Source: Trichaptum fuscoviolaceum (Eukaryota > Basidiomycota > Agaricomycetes > Hymenochaetales > Trichaptaceae). Taken from it: DNA of 64,000 bases. Numbering within the stretch: position 1 is the first letter of the stretch; every line of letters begins with the position of its first letter. Where the stretch lies: positions 303,317 to 367,316 of the forward strand of contig CAJSYZ010000012.1 of assembly GCA_910574455.1 (NCBI GenBank). Reading direction: 5' to 3'. The notes beneath the pieces are model-generated. The model had not been told where the DNA came from and did no database searches. It was given only the letters and a program-made list of their open reading frames with translations. A program made the position numbers and the translations under genes. Positions 52,331-63,130 of the stretch are shown piece by piece.

Positions 52331-53515
52331 ATGATGCTGAGAGGATCCCGAATCAGAGGGAGCAGTTGCAGTGTATTGGTGTGGCAGGAGCAGCCAATGA
52401 TACAGATGATTTCTTCGATGGCACTGTGGGTAATCAAGGGCACAACGAAATTGCTGACCTGGATGATTTCAGCACTTCATCAGTGGAAGGACTGCAAAGT
52501 AGTGTTGTTCTTCATGATGTGGAAAATACAGAACATCGGTTTTGCTTAGGTGGTAGAAGTGATCCTTCGAGCTTGATGTTAATGGCTTCGAAACAACGTC
52601 AGTAACACGAGCTTCAAATTGTGGCGCTGGATATCTGACTTATTCGTTGCTATCCTTACAGAGTCCAGTAAGCTGTACCCCAAACAGCTCAACGCTCTTG
52701 CGGCGATAAAAGGCCATCCGGAACTCCGACAGCTCCGACGACTCATCAAAATATACTTATTCTGCAAGTACGAAAGGTGCAACTTGAACGAATTAGGATA
52801 CTATGACCTCGGAAGCGCTTCTGAAAGCCTGATAGCCGAACAACAGTTTGCACTGGACATGGGCAATGACATTGCCATCTTCCATTCAGCTACCGCGTAT
52901 TTCGCCTACCGCGACGAATCAATTCCTATAGAGCAAGCAATGAGGGAGGTGATCAGGTCCAATCCCTCTTGGCGCGGAAAACCACGACGTGATGTCGTTC
53001 TTGTCCAAGTTAGTTCTCGCAAAAAGGGGTTTGCAGGGATGCGAATTGCTCGGGTTATGCTTCTTTTCTCCTTCACCGCCAATGGAGAACGTCAGGAATG
53101 CGCCCTTGTCCAGTTTTTCAAGAACGTTGGAGACTCACCTGACAGAAAAACAAGAATGTGGATAGTCGAGCCAGAGTATGAGTCAGAGACCTCTACCGCG
53201 TGCCAGCGTAGTACTATTGGAAGTTGCCGTCAACCGCTGACTCGGACTCGCCGGAGTGACCTGAATGACACCTCCGACTCCGAGTCGGAGTCAGGCTACC
53301 CCCGTCACGGTGACTCAAAAACTCCAAAGTTATCTGTGATAGCTCTAGGGAGTATCTTCCGTTTAGCTCACCTCCTTGGGGTTCCAGAGGGTGATGAATG
53401 TTCTCCGAAGTCATTGACACCTGAGGAGTCCCTGGACTTTTACAATAGATTCTATGTTAACCGATTTGCTGACATGCACATGCATGAAACATTGTACGAA
53501 AGTAGGCAACAATAA

Positions 53516-54285
53516 AGATAAACCCTCATTTAGCTCACAAAGTACCTTGAAACTTATGAAGTAAGGATATAACATTTAAATGTTCAGTGACGGATTATGG
53601 TACTAGCTATACTAGAATTGTAGTGTTACTAGTCGGTGCATCTTAGACTTTAAGTTCAAGTTGGATCATGTCGGATGCCACTGTCAGTGGCAGTGGTCAA
53701 AATTTCCCACTGCTGCAGTGCACTGGCAGCCTCAGGCTGAGTACTACTACTACTGGTACTAGTACTACTAGTATGAACATAGAAAACTTCAAGTAAAAAG
53801 TGTACAATAACATGGAACTTGCCAACAACTGGAAATGAACCAATAACCTGCCTCAGGCTGCTACTACTACTAGTACTACTTCAAGTTCTAATTTAACCAT
53901 CTTGAAGTTGAAGTTCAAGTTGAACACAGACTACTAGTAGTACTAGTCACGGTAGTACTATCAACTTGAAGCATATGCTATGAATAAATAAATAATTTTT
54001 TTGCAGTATATAGTAGTAATCAAGAAAACGATGTCACATAGTTGCTACTAGTACTAACTACCAATAGTGCAGCATAGTGCGAGAGGAGCTTTAAGTTAAA
54101 CTTGAAAAGGGAGTAAGCACTGGCATAGAATGAGTAGTACTAGTACAATCCGAGTCCTTGACTTTTGTCATAAACATAGTAAAACGAAATAAAAATTTAA
54201 CACGGCCACAACTTAAACTTGAATCGCGCGCTGGTGAACCCTAGAACACTTCGTGTCGGGGAATGGTCCAATATGCAACCGCCAG
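53516..54285. repeat. P2 convergent 3' spacer between T and D, rich in short palindromes
   Basis: Packed with CACTGGCAG/CTGTCAGTGGCAGTG, ACTACTACTACTGGTACTAGT, CTACTACTACTAGTACTACT and AAGTTGAAGTTCAAGTTGAA motifs (53640-54130). No ORF. Same position and motif types as 8779-9301 in P1, but not alignable along its length. Confidence 0.7.
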
Positions 54286-56120
54286 TTACATCGCCGAGCT
54301 CATATTGACATCCGAGTCGGTGTCCGTGATGGGATCCAATTTGTCGAGAAGAGCAAATAGGATTCCATAATCTGTTAAATAAAATGGACCATAATTACGA
54401 AGTAAATCGTCGACTGTCTTCAGGAGTAAAGAGTCAAAAATTTGCTCTGCCGGAATAAGGGCATGATCGATGTGTTCCATATCTTCGTGGAGAAATTCGG
54501 CGGCCCTGTCGAGTCTTTCCTTGTCTATATCTTTGCAATCAGCATCGTCAAATTGCCTAATGGCTCGAGTCACTTCGATAATGCCCAGCCTAGCAAAGTC
54601 CATCTCCCTGGAGAAGCGCTGCATTGCACCATCATTCATGAGCAACAGATCCAGAAGCGAATCATCACAGAGGATGATTAAACATTTCCTGATCCAGTTG
54701 AACCTGCGCAGAACAACCGAATAATTTCCGTATTCGCGCTGGATTTGTCGATTATTCTCCAATGAGGACGTTCCACCATCAGCCGAGTCGACGCCAAGAA
54801 TATCCATTGACTTCTGAATGAGTCGATGAAAGTCAGCTAGAGCAGCTTCTCCACCGGCACGTTCAAGTTCACGTTTCCATCGACACCGAGCCTCTCGTGC
54901 TGTTCCGGATTGAAAGACAGTCGGAGTCGCCTGAGTCGCAGAACAATTGACTTCTGCTTCTGAGAGTTGACCAACGGGCGACTTTGGCAATTGTTCCGCA
55001 CGGCATTTGTCTAGGAAGACAATCCAATCCTTGCACTCGTTATATGACCAAATAAGTAGGGGGAGAAAGAACTTGAGCGCAAGCCTTGGGTTTCGGGGCC
55101 TGCTTGTAGAGCCTTTAAGATTCACGCCCACGACTGGCGTAAAGTGCTTCAATTGAGCAGAGAGTTCACGACGAACATTTTCCTCGAGCTTTGTGCCTTT
55201 GATGCCGATCCTTATGGCAGAAAAGACAGATTTTGTCTGTATCAATCGATTGCCGGCCTCCTCATCCTCAAATTTACGTTGCCAACGCACGATCGCATGG
55301 TGTGAATGATATCAGGCGACTAAGCAAGACAAGAAATTATCCCAGATGACGTCCCCAGTGAAAACATTGATGAGTTTCCCTGACGGGAAAAAGCCGGGAA
55401 GAACAGATAGTATGAACGCCGTGGCGACACTGGCAGCAAGTCTTGATTCCTCCACACGCTTGCGGATAAGCAGCTCAAGTGGCTCCTCGGGATATAGCGC
55501 ATTACCATAAGAACAAGCGGTTAGAGACGTGCATTCAAGCTTTTGATTTAATTCGCAGCTTACCGTATAACGCTTCAGGATAGCTAGTTCTTCACCTAGC
55601 TTGAAGATCATGTCCGTGTACTGGTATGTACTGATCCGAAACTGGTCTAGCATCACAGCCGTCTTCCTCTGCAGAGCCTGTGCTTCCCTAACCCGGTTAC
55701 TGATATACTGATTTGACGTATCAAAGTACCTCCCCAGCCGATCAGCCAGAACAAGTGTTTCCTTGAAATCGTTCGACGAAAACCCGAAGCGATTTGCATG
55801 CTCTAGCTTGGACTCTAAGCTTTTGGTAATTGACTGGACCACTGTGCTATTGATATATGCTCCCGAGCGATAACCAAAGGGTAGGTCCTCTGACAAGTCA
55901 TTGAAGATAAGCCACACCACACACTGAAATATAGATAATATGTGGTCCTACCGAACTTAACCTCTACAGGATTTGTATACACTTCGTATTCGCTCTCGTC
56001 TTCGATGATCGCGGACTTTGAGCTGTGAGTGTTGAGACCAAAGCTGAATTCTGAACCGTCCTCGTCCTCGTCTGTGTCCAAGCAAGAGCTTGGAGTATCC
56101 CCGAGATCAGAACTTGACAT
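54286..56120 (-). pseudogene. Plavaka cargo gene D, copy 2
   Basis: Starts MSSSDLGDTPSSCLDTDEDE (56120) with an acidic N-terminus. A likely 59-bp intron (about 55979-55921) has a GTGTAT donor. A long helical exon (55920-55315) carries DLSEDLPFGYRSG, NRVREAQALQRKT, KLGEELAILKRY and GKLINVFTGDVIWDNFLSCL. An in-frame TGA at 55314-55312 then precedes HHAIVRWQRKFEDEEAGNRL, and the same frame runs to 54286 through ALKFFLPLLIWSYNECKDWI, IRKCLIILCDDSLLDLLLMN and TDYGILFALLDKLDP. The TGA could be a mutation or be removed by an unseen intron. The homologue in P1 is broken too. The aromatic FFLPLLIWSYNECKDW block is the best-conserved piece. Function unknown. Confidence 0.7.
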
Positions 56121-56451
56121 TTTGGAGATTAGTAGTAGTTGGCAGTAATGAGTGGCGGCTTCGACTTCTATACTGAATCTGCTGATGAACTTATCTTCAA
56201 AGTTGTACTTGCCATTTTACTTAAACTGTGCACGCTCGTGCTTAAATCTCACTTGAGCCTGGCTTGGTGCCTGATGTACAACTTCCCTCCTTATGCACTG
56301 ATTTCGTCCTGAAACACCGTGTTCTAAGGCCATCAGGCAGCCAGGCAACGCTTCAGGTAGGCATGGCATCGCTTCATCCCATTTAAGGAAGCTTCAGGAC
56401 GCGCCAGGACGCGCCAGTCGCCGTAAGCAAACGGAAGTTTCCCTGATGCGG
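56121..56451. repeat. P2 right subterminal region and terminus
   Basis: Contains tandem GGACGCGCCAGGACGCGCCAG and CTTCAGG motifs, and ends CCTGATGCGG at 56442-56451. Gene D promoter expected here. Confidence 0.55.
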
Positions 56452-58325
56452 CAGCTTCCGAACGCCAGACTCGGATGCGGATACACTTCAAAGTTTAACT
56501 TTTCATTGTCTTTCCTTTCACCTTCACCACTCATCACCTTCTTGCAGTTCAGTGTCACTAGGATTGTCAGCAGCAAATAGAAAACACGATGACTGATCAG
56601 CTGTCTCTCTCAACGTGCCTTCTTAGTCAAAGCTAGCTTGCAACCCAGTCGCCTCCTTCGACTTGAACGACGACCATGACTATTACTCGTGACAGTTTTT
56701 CCATCGAACCGCCTTCTCAATACACAACGATAGCCCATTTTTCAGTGTCTGTGTAAAGGCTTGGTCCTCTTCCTCGCAGCACAGCGGTAGGCAGGCAGTA
56801 CAGTGCGTTGTTTGACACATCGGGCTTCCAGATACTTTGCGGAATCATAGTACTCTGCTTATTGGCACGAATATCACTGGACCACCTGTTCAGCTCACGA
56901 CTCGGATTTTCGAAACACCCTGTCACGACAAGTCCTTCATCACTTCAACTTTGTTGCACACTCCTTAGTGGCAGGCTGCACAACTCCATCTTGAAAATCT
57001 CCTGACCTCTGCCATGACCTCACTGACCGGAGCTGCTTGGGCGTATGTTAGACTCAGCTTATAGCATAACTGTCATATCAATGGGAAGTGGTAGCTCATA
57101 TGTCTAGTTCAGAGCACTTGATCTGACATATATCTGTAGGAAGACTCGGCAGTCTTTCATACATATGTACAATGACTTCCTGGTTCCGATATCCTAACCT
57201 GAGCGACCTTCCCTTGCATAAACCTTGAAGGACATCTCGATTTCGGTGTATAGTACTAGGGCATAGTTGCAGGTCAAGAGCTTTGCACAGGGTCAGTGAC
57301 TAATGAAGGCAGGACACTAGATCGATAAGACGTGAGTGTAATCTATCATATGTGAAGTAAGACAACACTCATCAACGTACATTTCTCTTCATCGTTCAGA
57401 TTAAGGAACTCTCTTGAAGTGTCTTCAAATGTCTTTGTCAGTAATTTCTGTGTTTTCTTTTGGAAGTACGCTTGCTCGAGCGTAACATTGCAGCCAGTGT
57501 AAACGATCGGCAAGGACTTCTTGCGTATGATGGGTGACGTGATCAAAATAGTAGTTCGGATCGGTTGGACTAGGGATAGTGTAAGAGCCTCTTTCGATGG
57601 TTTCAAGGACGGTGCACGAACACGAACTGGGACTGAAACCGGTCATACAGCTTGCAGCGTCTTCTCGTCCCGAAAACCGGAAACAACTCAAGTTGAAGTC
57701 CTCCTGTCACGATTCTCCCGGATGGAACCAACGACGATGTATTGTTAATTTCCATCATGAAGCAGCCAGCAGGTCCTCGCGTTGACCATTGGAACAGTGC
57801 CGGCGGAATGCGGAGCCCTCAAATCCATGTTTCGGTCCAAAGCTAGAGTGTTGCAGGCTTCCGAGCAGGTGCCGGCTGCGCGGAAAAAGACTCGGAGCGG
57901 CGCGTGCACTTCAGTGGCCGCGAATAGATCAACGATATTATTAACAGGACTTTCCCAATCTCAACTTCGGTGGCAATCAGAAGATTCGTGATGGGACAGG
58001 AGTTTTGGATGCACGTGTGGTCTTCAACATGAAGTTAAGCGCCCAGACTCTTTCCCTCCGACCATCATCATCAGCTCATCTAGTCATGGAGAGAACAGTC
58101 CAAATCCCGCAAGGTTCATATAGATCTTTATCATGTTACTATAAAACTTTCTGATTAATTAGCAATCAAGATATTCGCATAGCTGGACACAGCGAAGCGC
58201 CCAAAGCGACACCCGGCGCTTCTTATGCGCATTCAACAAACGACGGTTTCCAACGCCTCCCAGCAGCTATGCAAGGTATGACCATGCTGTCCATCCTTAT
58301 TGATATGCTGATACTCTGGAAGGAA
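56452..58325. other. Unannotated stretch
   Basis: No gene I can support. The minus-strand frames at 57346-57691 (for example SYTIPSPTDPNYYFDHVTHH) have some coding character but no recognisable family or clear exon borders; they may be a decayed exon. Single-copy appearance, no LTR or inverted repeat found. Confidence 0.4.
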
Positions 58326-61300
58326 TGAATGCGAGCTCTCAGTTGCAAGCGACGAACGAAGTCTTGCAGAAAATTCTCACCGCAGTGCAGGGCGTTCAGG
58401 AAGTCTTGGCCCAGAAGCAAGGGAAGGAGGCGAAGGAGGATGGAGACGAAATAAACTGTGTGTCATAGGCTCCTCTACCTTATCAGCTCTGAGAACTTAC
58501 TAGTCGAGCACACAGTTGATCATAGCTGGCCGAAAGATAAGGACTATTTCGTCAAAAAAGTTAGAAAACATTACAGGTGATTTCAATTTACTCTCACTAT
58601 TGCTGTATTTCTTACATGATATCATAAATTCTACACTGTTTTTAGAAGATGCCGGGATATGTTTAACGAGGTAAATTACAGCCTGGAGCAAAATGTACTT
58701 ACATTACGTTCAAATCTAGCTTTTTCACCTCAACAACCACTACCGCAATGTTGGTGGTGATCAAGAGGTTATCAAAGCTTTAGAAAATCTCCGTGAAATA
58801 GTGCTAGATTATTCCAGATCGTTACTCAACGTACTATCGTCTGGCCATAGCCTTACGTCCGGTATGTGGTTCTATGCTTACTCTATAGATAACTCGTCTT
58901 ACCTGCTGGAAAGAGGACCTGAAGAAACCAAGAGAAGGTGCAGGGAAGCTTTTTGAAGCCATTGAGGCATTCAGAAAAAGCTTGAATGTTCAGAAGCACA
59001 CATTCTATTTTCGTCATGTACTCGAATGGCAAGACAATATGGATGTACGTACTCAATCAAGCTTTACCCAACATATTATACTTACGGGTCATGGATACAG
59101 TACGTTCAATGTGAGTATCATTAGAGCTGCTTGCCTAACACAAGCGATAATTTATGGGAAGTTTCGCTTGACTCTCCGGACGATATGGCTTTTACTATAG
59201 ACTATTATTTCCCAAAAGTGGAGACTGCGATGGCCGATGTAGGCAACGAGTTGAAGGAGTTCCGAGACAAATGCAAGTTAACGTTATCTCTTTTAAACGC
59301 TAAAAGTTAATTAACCTCCATACAGCATTTCCCTCCTTCCTCGCCGATGAGAAAGAAGCGGCGACGACACAGTATGTCAACATCACGACCATCGCCACAT
59401 TCTTCTCAAGTGTGACGGCGACAACACTGCAATTCTCCTTTCAAAATACGGGAACCACACTTGGAGCTTTAGTGAACCTCTTCTGGTTTATCTCGCTAGT
59501 CTTCAGTGTCTCTTCAGGTGTCAGCAGTCTCTTGGGCTTGATGTGGCGAAAGTCATCTGTGTAAGTGTTATCTACCGAACTTCTTTTGCTTCCTGTTCAA
59601 TGGATCAATTCGTAGATTCTATTCCGATACACCCCCAAGATTGATCAGAATATGGCTCGATAAAGCACCTATGGTGTTTCTGACTATAGCTGCCCTCACC
59701 TTCGTAATTGGTTTGAATTTGTTCACTTACTTCTCGTCGCAGGTAAGCTGGTTTCAAATCAGAGCAGATTGATCTTCTTATGTGTTTTAGGCGCCCTTTG
59801 TTTCCATTATCACCAATCTACTCACTGGGCTGCATGGAGTCTGTCTTGTTGTCGTTGTGCTCTGGGTCATCTGCCACCTGAAGAAGGAGAGAGGATGGGC
59901 TAAAGCAACGACAACTATGTTTTCGTTGCTTCTAATGGTCACCATGAAGGTCACGCACCCTGTCGTATCCCTCGGTTCATCCGTTGCAACGTTTGCGGTT
60001 GGCATCTTACTCCTTTTATGGTCATGTGTTTTGCTCGGCATCAGTTGGATCGGGCTACTTCTTGAATGGTGCGGGAAACAGTACAAGGCAGGAAAGAAGC
60101 AATACTCCGAAAATCTGCAGTTACAGCGTAATATCTACTGGTATGTGATAATCTCTCAATAACCGACTTGGTATCCGTACTTATGAGCTTATCACAGGGC
60201 ATTCCGACTTGAAGAACGGGTGGCAAATATAAATTGCATCATTAATGAAAAACAATGTTCAGTCGACTCAATGTCCGAATGGTCTGGCCCTCACATGGTA
60301 GCAAGGATGATTCGAAAAGCCGTATATCCAATGAAGCAGATTGCACTTCACATCAAGTTAAGCACCACTGCTTTTCGTCAATATGCAGGCAGGAAAAACT
60401 CTCGTCCCCTAGCCTCGGAACTAGAGAAGCGTGATCCTGAACTCGGGAACCAAGTTGCAAACTCAATCGCGGGTCTACGTGGTCCTGCACTTTACGGACA
60501 GACGCAGTTTTGGCGGTTGATCGAGGAGACATTCAATTCCGATTGTAGAGACGCAGTCTTGAATGTAATCAACGACTATGAAACATCGCCAGAAACATTT
60601 TCCAACAGCAAATATGATGCTGATCTGCAACTAAGGCGGCGGCTTCACAATATCCTGTGGGGTTACCCCGAGTTAATCAATCTATTCTACGATTCATGGC
60701 ACCCGAATTTATCCCCGATCCATCGCGTAGACCGGATAGATCCAGACCAAATTCAGCATTTCCTCACATACTCCTCGGATGGTCCTCGTGATACACGTAT
60801 TCGGAAAGTGAAGTATAGACATCAAGTAGTTGCATTCAAGATATTCCGAGACGGAAGCCGGTATTGCCGATCTCTGAAAGTGAGCGTGTCCGCGTCTACA
60901 ATATAGTATGTTACTGTGTTGAACAGATACATATCTAGAATGGCTGCAATGAAGCCTCAGTATGGTCGCGTCTCCATCATGTTAATATCCTTCCTCTTTT
61001 TGGTCTTTTGTTTGACCATTCCGAGCAATCACTGACCCTAGTGTCGCCCTGGATGGAGAATGGAAATCTAGCATCCTATCTTTGTTATCATCATTCACCG
61101 CGAGATCGCTTGTCACTGGTATGCGTCTTCGTACTAATTGTGGTTTGGCTGCTTATCTTGTATTGCAAGGTGTTAGGGATTGCTCGTGGCATTGAATATT
61201 TGCACAACTTGAGCCTCCCGGTAATACATGGTGATCTTTGCGCGGTACGATGAGAGGACTTCCCGAGCCATTTCTTGCTTAATAGCTCATGTGATTCACC

Positions 61301-61887
61301 TCTAGGAGAATGTTCTTATTGGCAATGATGGTCAACCAAGAATCTCGTCGTATGGGCGTGCAAGGGTTATGGATTTAATGTCAGAAACTTATGACTATCT
61401 ATACACACGACAGCGGTGGCTAGCGCCTGAGTTGAAGGAGAACAGTTATAATTCGCGATTTTGCAATACGAAGACAGATACGTTTGCATTTGCCTGTCTC
61501 TGCATCGAGGTCAGTTCATTTCTGTTTTGAAAAAATGTACTTTGTGAAGCTGAAATTTCAAAGGTATTCACAGATCGTGTTCCTTTTCACGGCATTGTAT
61601 CGGACTGGAATGTGCATGAAAAGTACAAGGAGGGGAAGAGACCAAACCGACCCCCTCATCCTTCGCTGACTTGGGGTCTCACGGACGAACTCTGGAACAT
61701 CATACAACGGTGCTGGGCGCAGAACCCCGATGATCGCCCATCCATGACCGAAGTAGTCTCCGAGCTCACAGAGATCCAGAGGCTCCGAGGGATGCAGCCT
61801 GCGCCGCGGTTGATCGATCCAAATGAACTCCATCCGAGCAGATACGCCTGCAGAATACCCTTCTTTGAGCGAAGGATGGTGAACTAG
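58326..61887 (+). CDS. Multi-pass membrane protein with a degenerate protein-kinase domain
   Basis: About a dozen exons. Start MNASSQLQATNEVLQKILTA (58326), a helical N-terminus, then HYRNVGGDQEVIKALENLRE, AFRKSLNVQKHTFYFRHVLE and AFPSFLADEKEAAT. Hydrophobic segments follow (59440-60080): ALVNLFWFISLVFSVSSGVS, MVFLTIAALTFVIGLNLFTY, GLHGVCLVVVVLWVI, FSLLLMVTMKVTHPVVSLGS, FAVGILLLLWSCVLLGISWI. A helical linker leads to a kinase-like domain (about 60780-61810): QVVAFKIF (Lys kept), ILPLFGLLFDHSE, WMENGNLASYL, GIARGIEYLHNLSLPVIHGDLCAENVLI in two exons, RISSYGRARV, WLAPELKEN, CWAQNPDDRPSMTEV. HRD is HGD, and DFG is replaced by SYG without the metal-binding Asp. No Gly-rich loop is seen. This suggests a pseudokinase at a membrane. 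Related TKL-like kinases are expanded in agaricomycetes. Ends RRMVN-stop at 61887. Confidence 0.75.
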
Positions 61888-62139
61888 ATCGAAGGCGAAT
61901 TGAGGAAAGGTAGATGGAATGGATGTCACGATGAGGGTAAGAATCATTTTTCTGCCATTTCCCCTTCAAAATTCGTAAGAAGCGACATATGTACAAAGCG
62001 ACGAGTCTAGACATTCCGTGCTATATGTGAACCAAATGTTTGATCGAGGATAAGTAAACAGCTTCGTTCTCCTCGATCGGTAGTGTCGAGTTCAACCGAC
62101 TAGTGCTTGATGTCGTCAGAGTAGGGAAGAGTGGAAGAT
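61888..62139. other. 3' flank of the kinase-like gene
   Basis: No gene seen. Confidence 0.4.
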
Positions 62140-62199
62140 GCGCCTTGAATGCGACTCAGCTACCGCTACAAACGGCCTACAGATTTTAACATGCAGGTT

Positions 62200-62640
62200 C
62201 CGCGCGCGGTAAATGGTAAATCGATCGATTTACCGCCCATAGTGAGCATTACCGCGAGAACTTCCGCGCAGTTCCTCCCACTTTCCCACGTCTCCCTCTC
62301 ATCTTCGGAAAGGTTCTACGGGTTATTGTAAGTTTTAGAAAATGCAAGAAAATATGTACATGGTTCCATGGGTGTATGCGGCAAGATATATTTTTTTCAG
62401 TAATATTCCGAATTTATTGGAATCAAACTTGTCAAAGAGGCATACAGTTAGAAACAAGAAGTTCAAAGGGAGCGCGGTAATCTGTACGGTAGGCGCGGTA
62501 AATGTCCGCGGTAGTTGAATGGAAGAGCGGTAAAGTTCGTGAAATAGCGCGGAAGTCATGGTAAAATCAACGGTAGGCATGGTAAAACCAACGGTAGCAT
62601 GGTAAAACCAACGGTAATGGCGCGGAAGTGCGCGTTAAAA
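62200..62640. repeat. GGTAAA / GCGCGG repeat cluster with a 20-bp palindrome
   Basis: Perfect 20-bp palindrome GGTAAATCGATCGATTTACC at 62214-62233. About 300 bp downstream are three tandem copies of a ~20-bp unit, CATGGTAAAACCAACGGTAG (62557-62617), flanked by GCGCGGAAGT boxes in both orientations (TTCCGCGC near 62262, GCGCGGAAG near 62546 and 62620). The inverted boxes could be the ends of a small non-autonomous element. Confidence 0.6.
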
Positions 62641-62649
62641 TCGACGCAA

Positions 62650-63130
62650 GATAGGATTTCAGCACCTCAATGTACCTATCTGACCCGCGTTTTATCATAA
62701 TCTGACACATCGACTTATATAAATCCAACCCTTTATAATACATAAATCTGACAATTATAACGGCTATTGCCAACATTTTAAAAGTAATATCGGACAACTT
62801 GCGAAATAATATCTGACAATTTGAGAATCAATATCTGACAATTTGAGTTATCTAAATCCAACCCCGGCATTTACAAGAATCCAACCCTCCAATGTATACA
62901 TTTCTGACCCTTAATAGTATCCAATTCCAACCCTTCAAAGTATCTAAATTCAACCTCTCAAAGTATGCAAATTCGACCTCTCAAAAGTATGTAAATCCAA
63001 CCCCTGGAGTATTGATTTCTGACCCCTCATAGCACCATTATCTGACCACCGTAAAGTATATGTATGTGAACCTCGTGAGAATCTAATTTTGACCCCTCGG
63101 TGTATCCAAATCCAACCCTCCGTATACCCG
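62650..63130. repeat. Degenerate short-repeat array (TCTGACnn / TCCAACCCT units)
   Basis: Roughly 20 degenerate units spaced about 20-30 bp, alternating forms such as ATATCTGACAATTTGAG, AAATCCAACCCCT, ATTTCTGACCCCTCA and AAATTCAACCTCTCAAAGTA. Core AT-YY-RACC/RACA. No coding capacity. Unit length and sequence vary too much for a satellite or CRISPR. Confidence 0.65.

Larger units (their letters stand above)
42833..53515 (+). pseudogene. Plavaka transposase, copy P2 (split by El4, frameshifted)
   Basis: Exon 1 (42833-43358) starts MPVTRRRPKPVHL with the C2H2 finger C-TFSF-C...H-EYSA-H and an acidic linker with ILTQDISMLSIGRDELLQDL. After an intron to 43419: TPCDEEGNFL, ADFLYREEQMSAGNI, KEYDVWYRDPLEVIRNL, GNFAWEQ (to 44045). 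Next exon VHGSMFVPVILGSDK is followed by a one-base insertion (GATAAAGAC against GACAAGAC in P1) near 44165, breaking the frame. Later blocks continue in matching order: LRCPDGHLH, SYIADYPEQ, FPEGRGFKQWTGND, VYLPAIVGIAHDDMIRTLSA (45239) and GLCSSITENKHIYAVKETWR. El4 interrupts after SEPEEDD (45739). Coding resumes at 52336 (AERIPNQREQ) and, after an intron, ends ETLYESRQQ at 53515. Excision and integration function is inferred from the family. Confidence 0.85.
37377..56451 (+). mobile_element. Plavaka-type DNA transposon copy P2
   Basis: 19 kb including the nested El4 (about 12.5 kb without it). Left end CCACATCAGGGAATCTTC (37377), right end GGAAGTTTCCCTGATGCGG (to 56451): imperfect terminal inverted repeats of about 18 bp. 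Genes are C (-), B (-), T (+) and D (-), the same order and relative orientation as P1 but inverted in the window. T is frameshifted near 44165 and split by El4. No clear target duplication, partly because the left end abuts a truncated copia LTR. Confidence 0.8.

Noticed and set aside
1..56451. Recent large inverted duplication explaining P1/P2
   Set aside because: Introns, spacers and subterminal regions are too diverged; two independent insertions of related elements fit better.
57346..57691. Overlapping minus-strand ORFs as a gene
   Set aside because: Some coding flavour but no family, start or splice evidence.
62650..63130. CRISPR-like array
   Set aside because: Repeats are degenerate, not identical, with no uniform spacers, and the host is a eukaryote.
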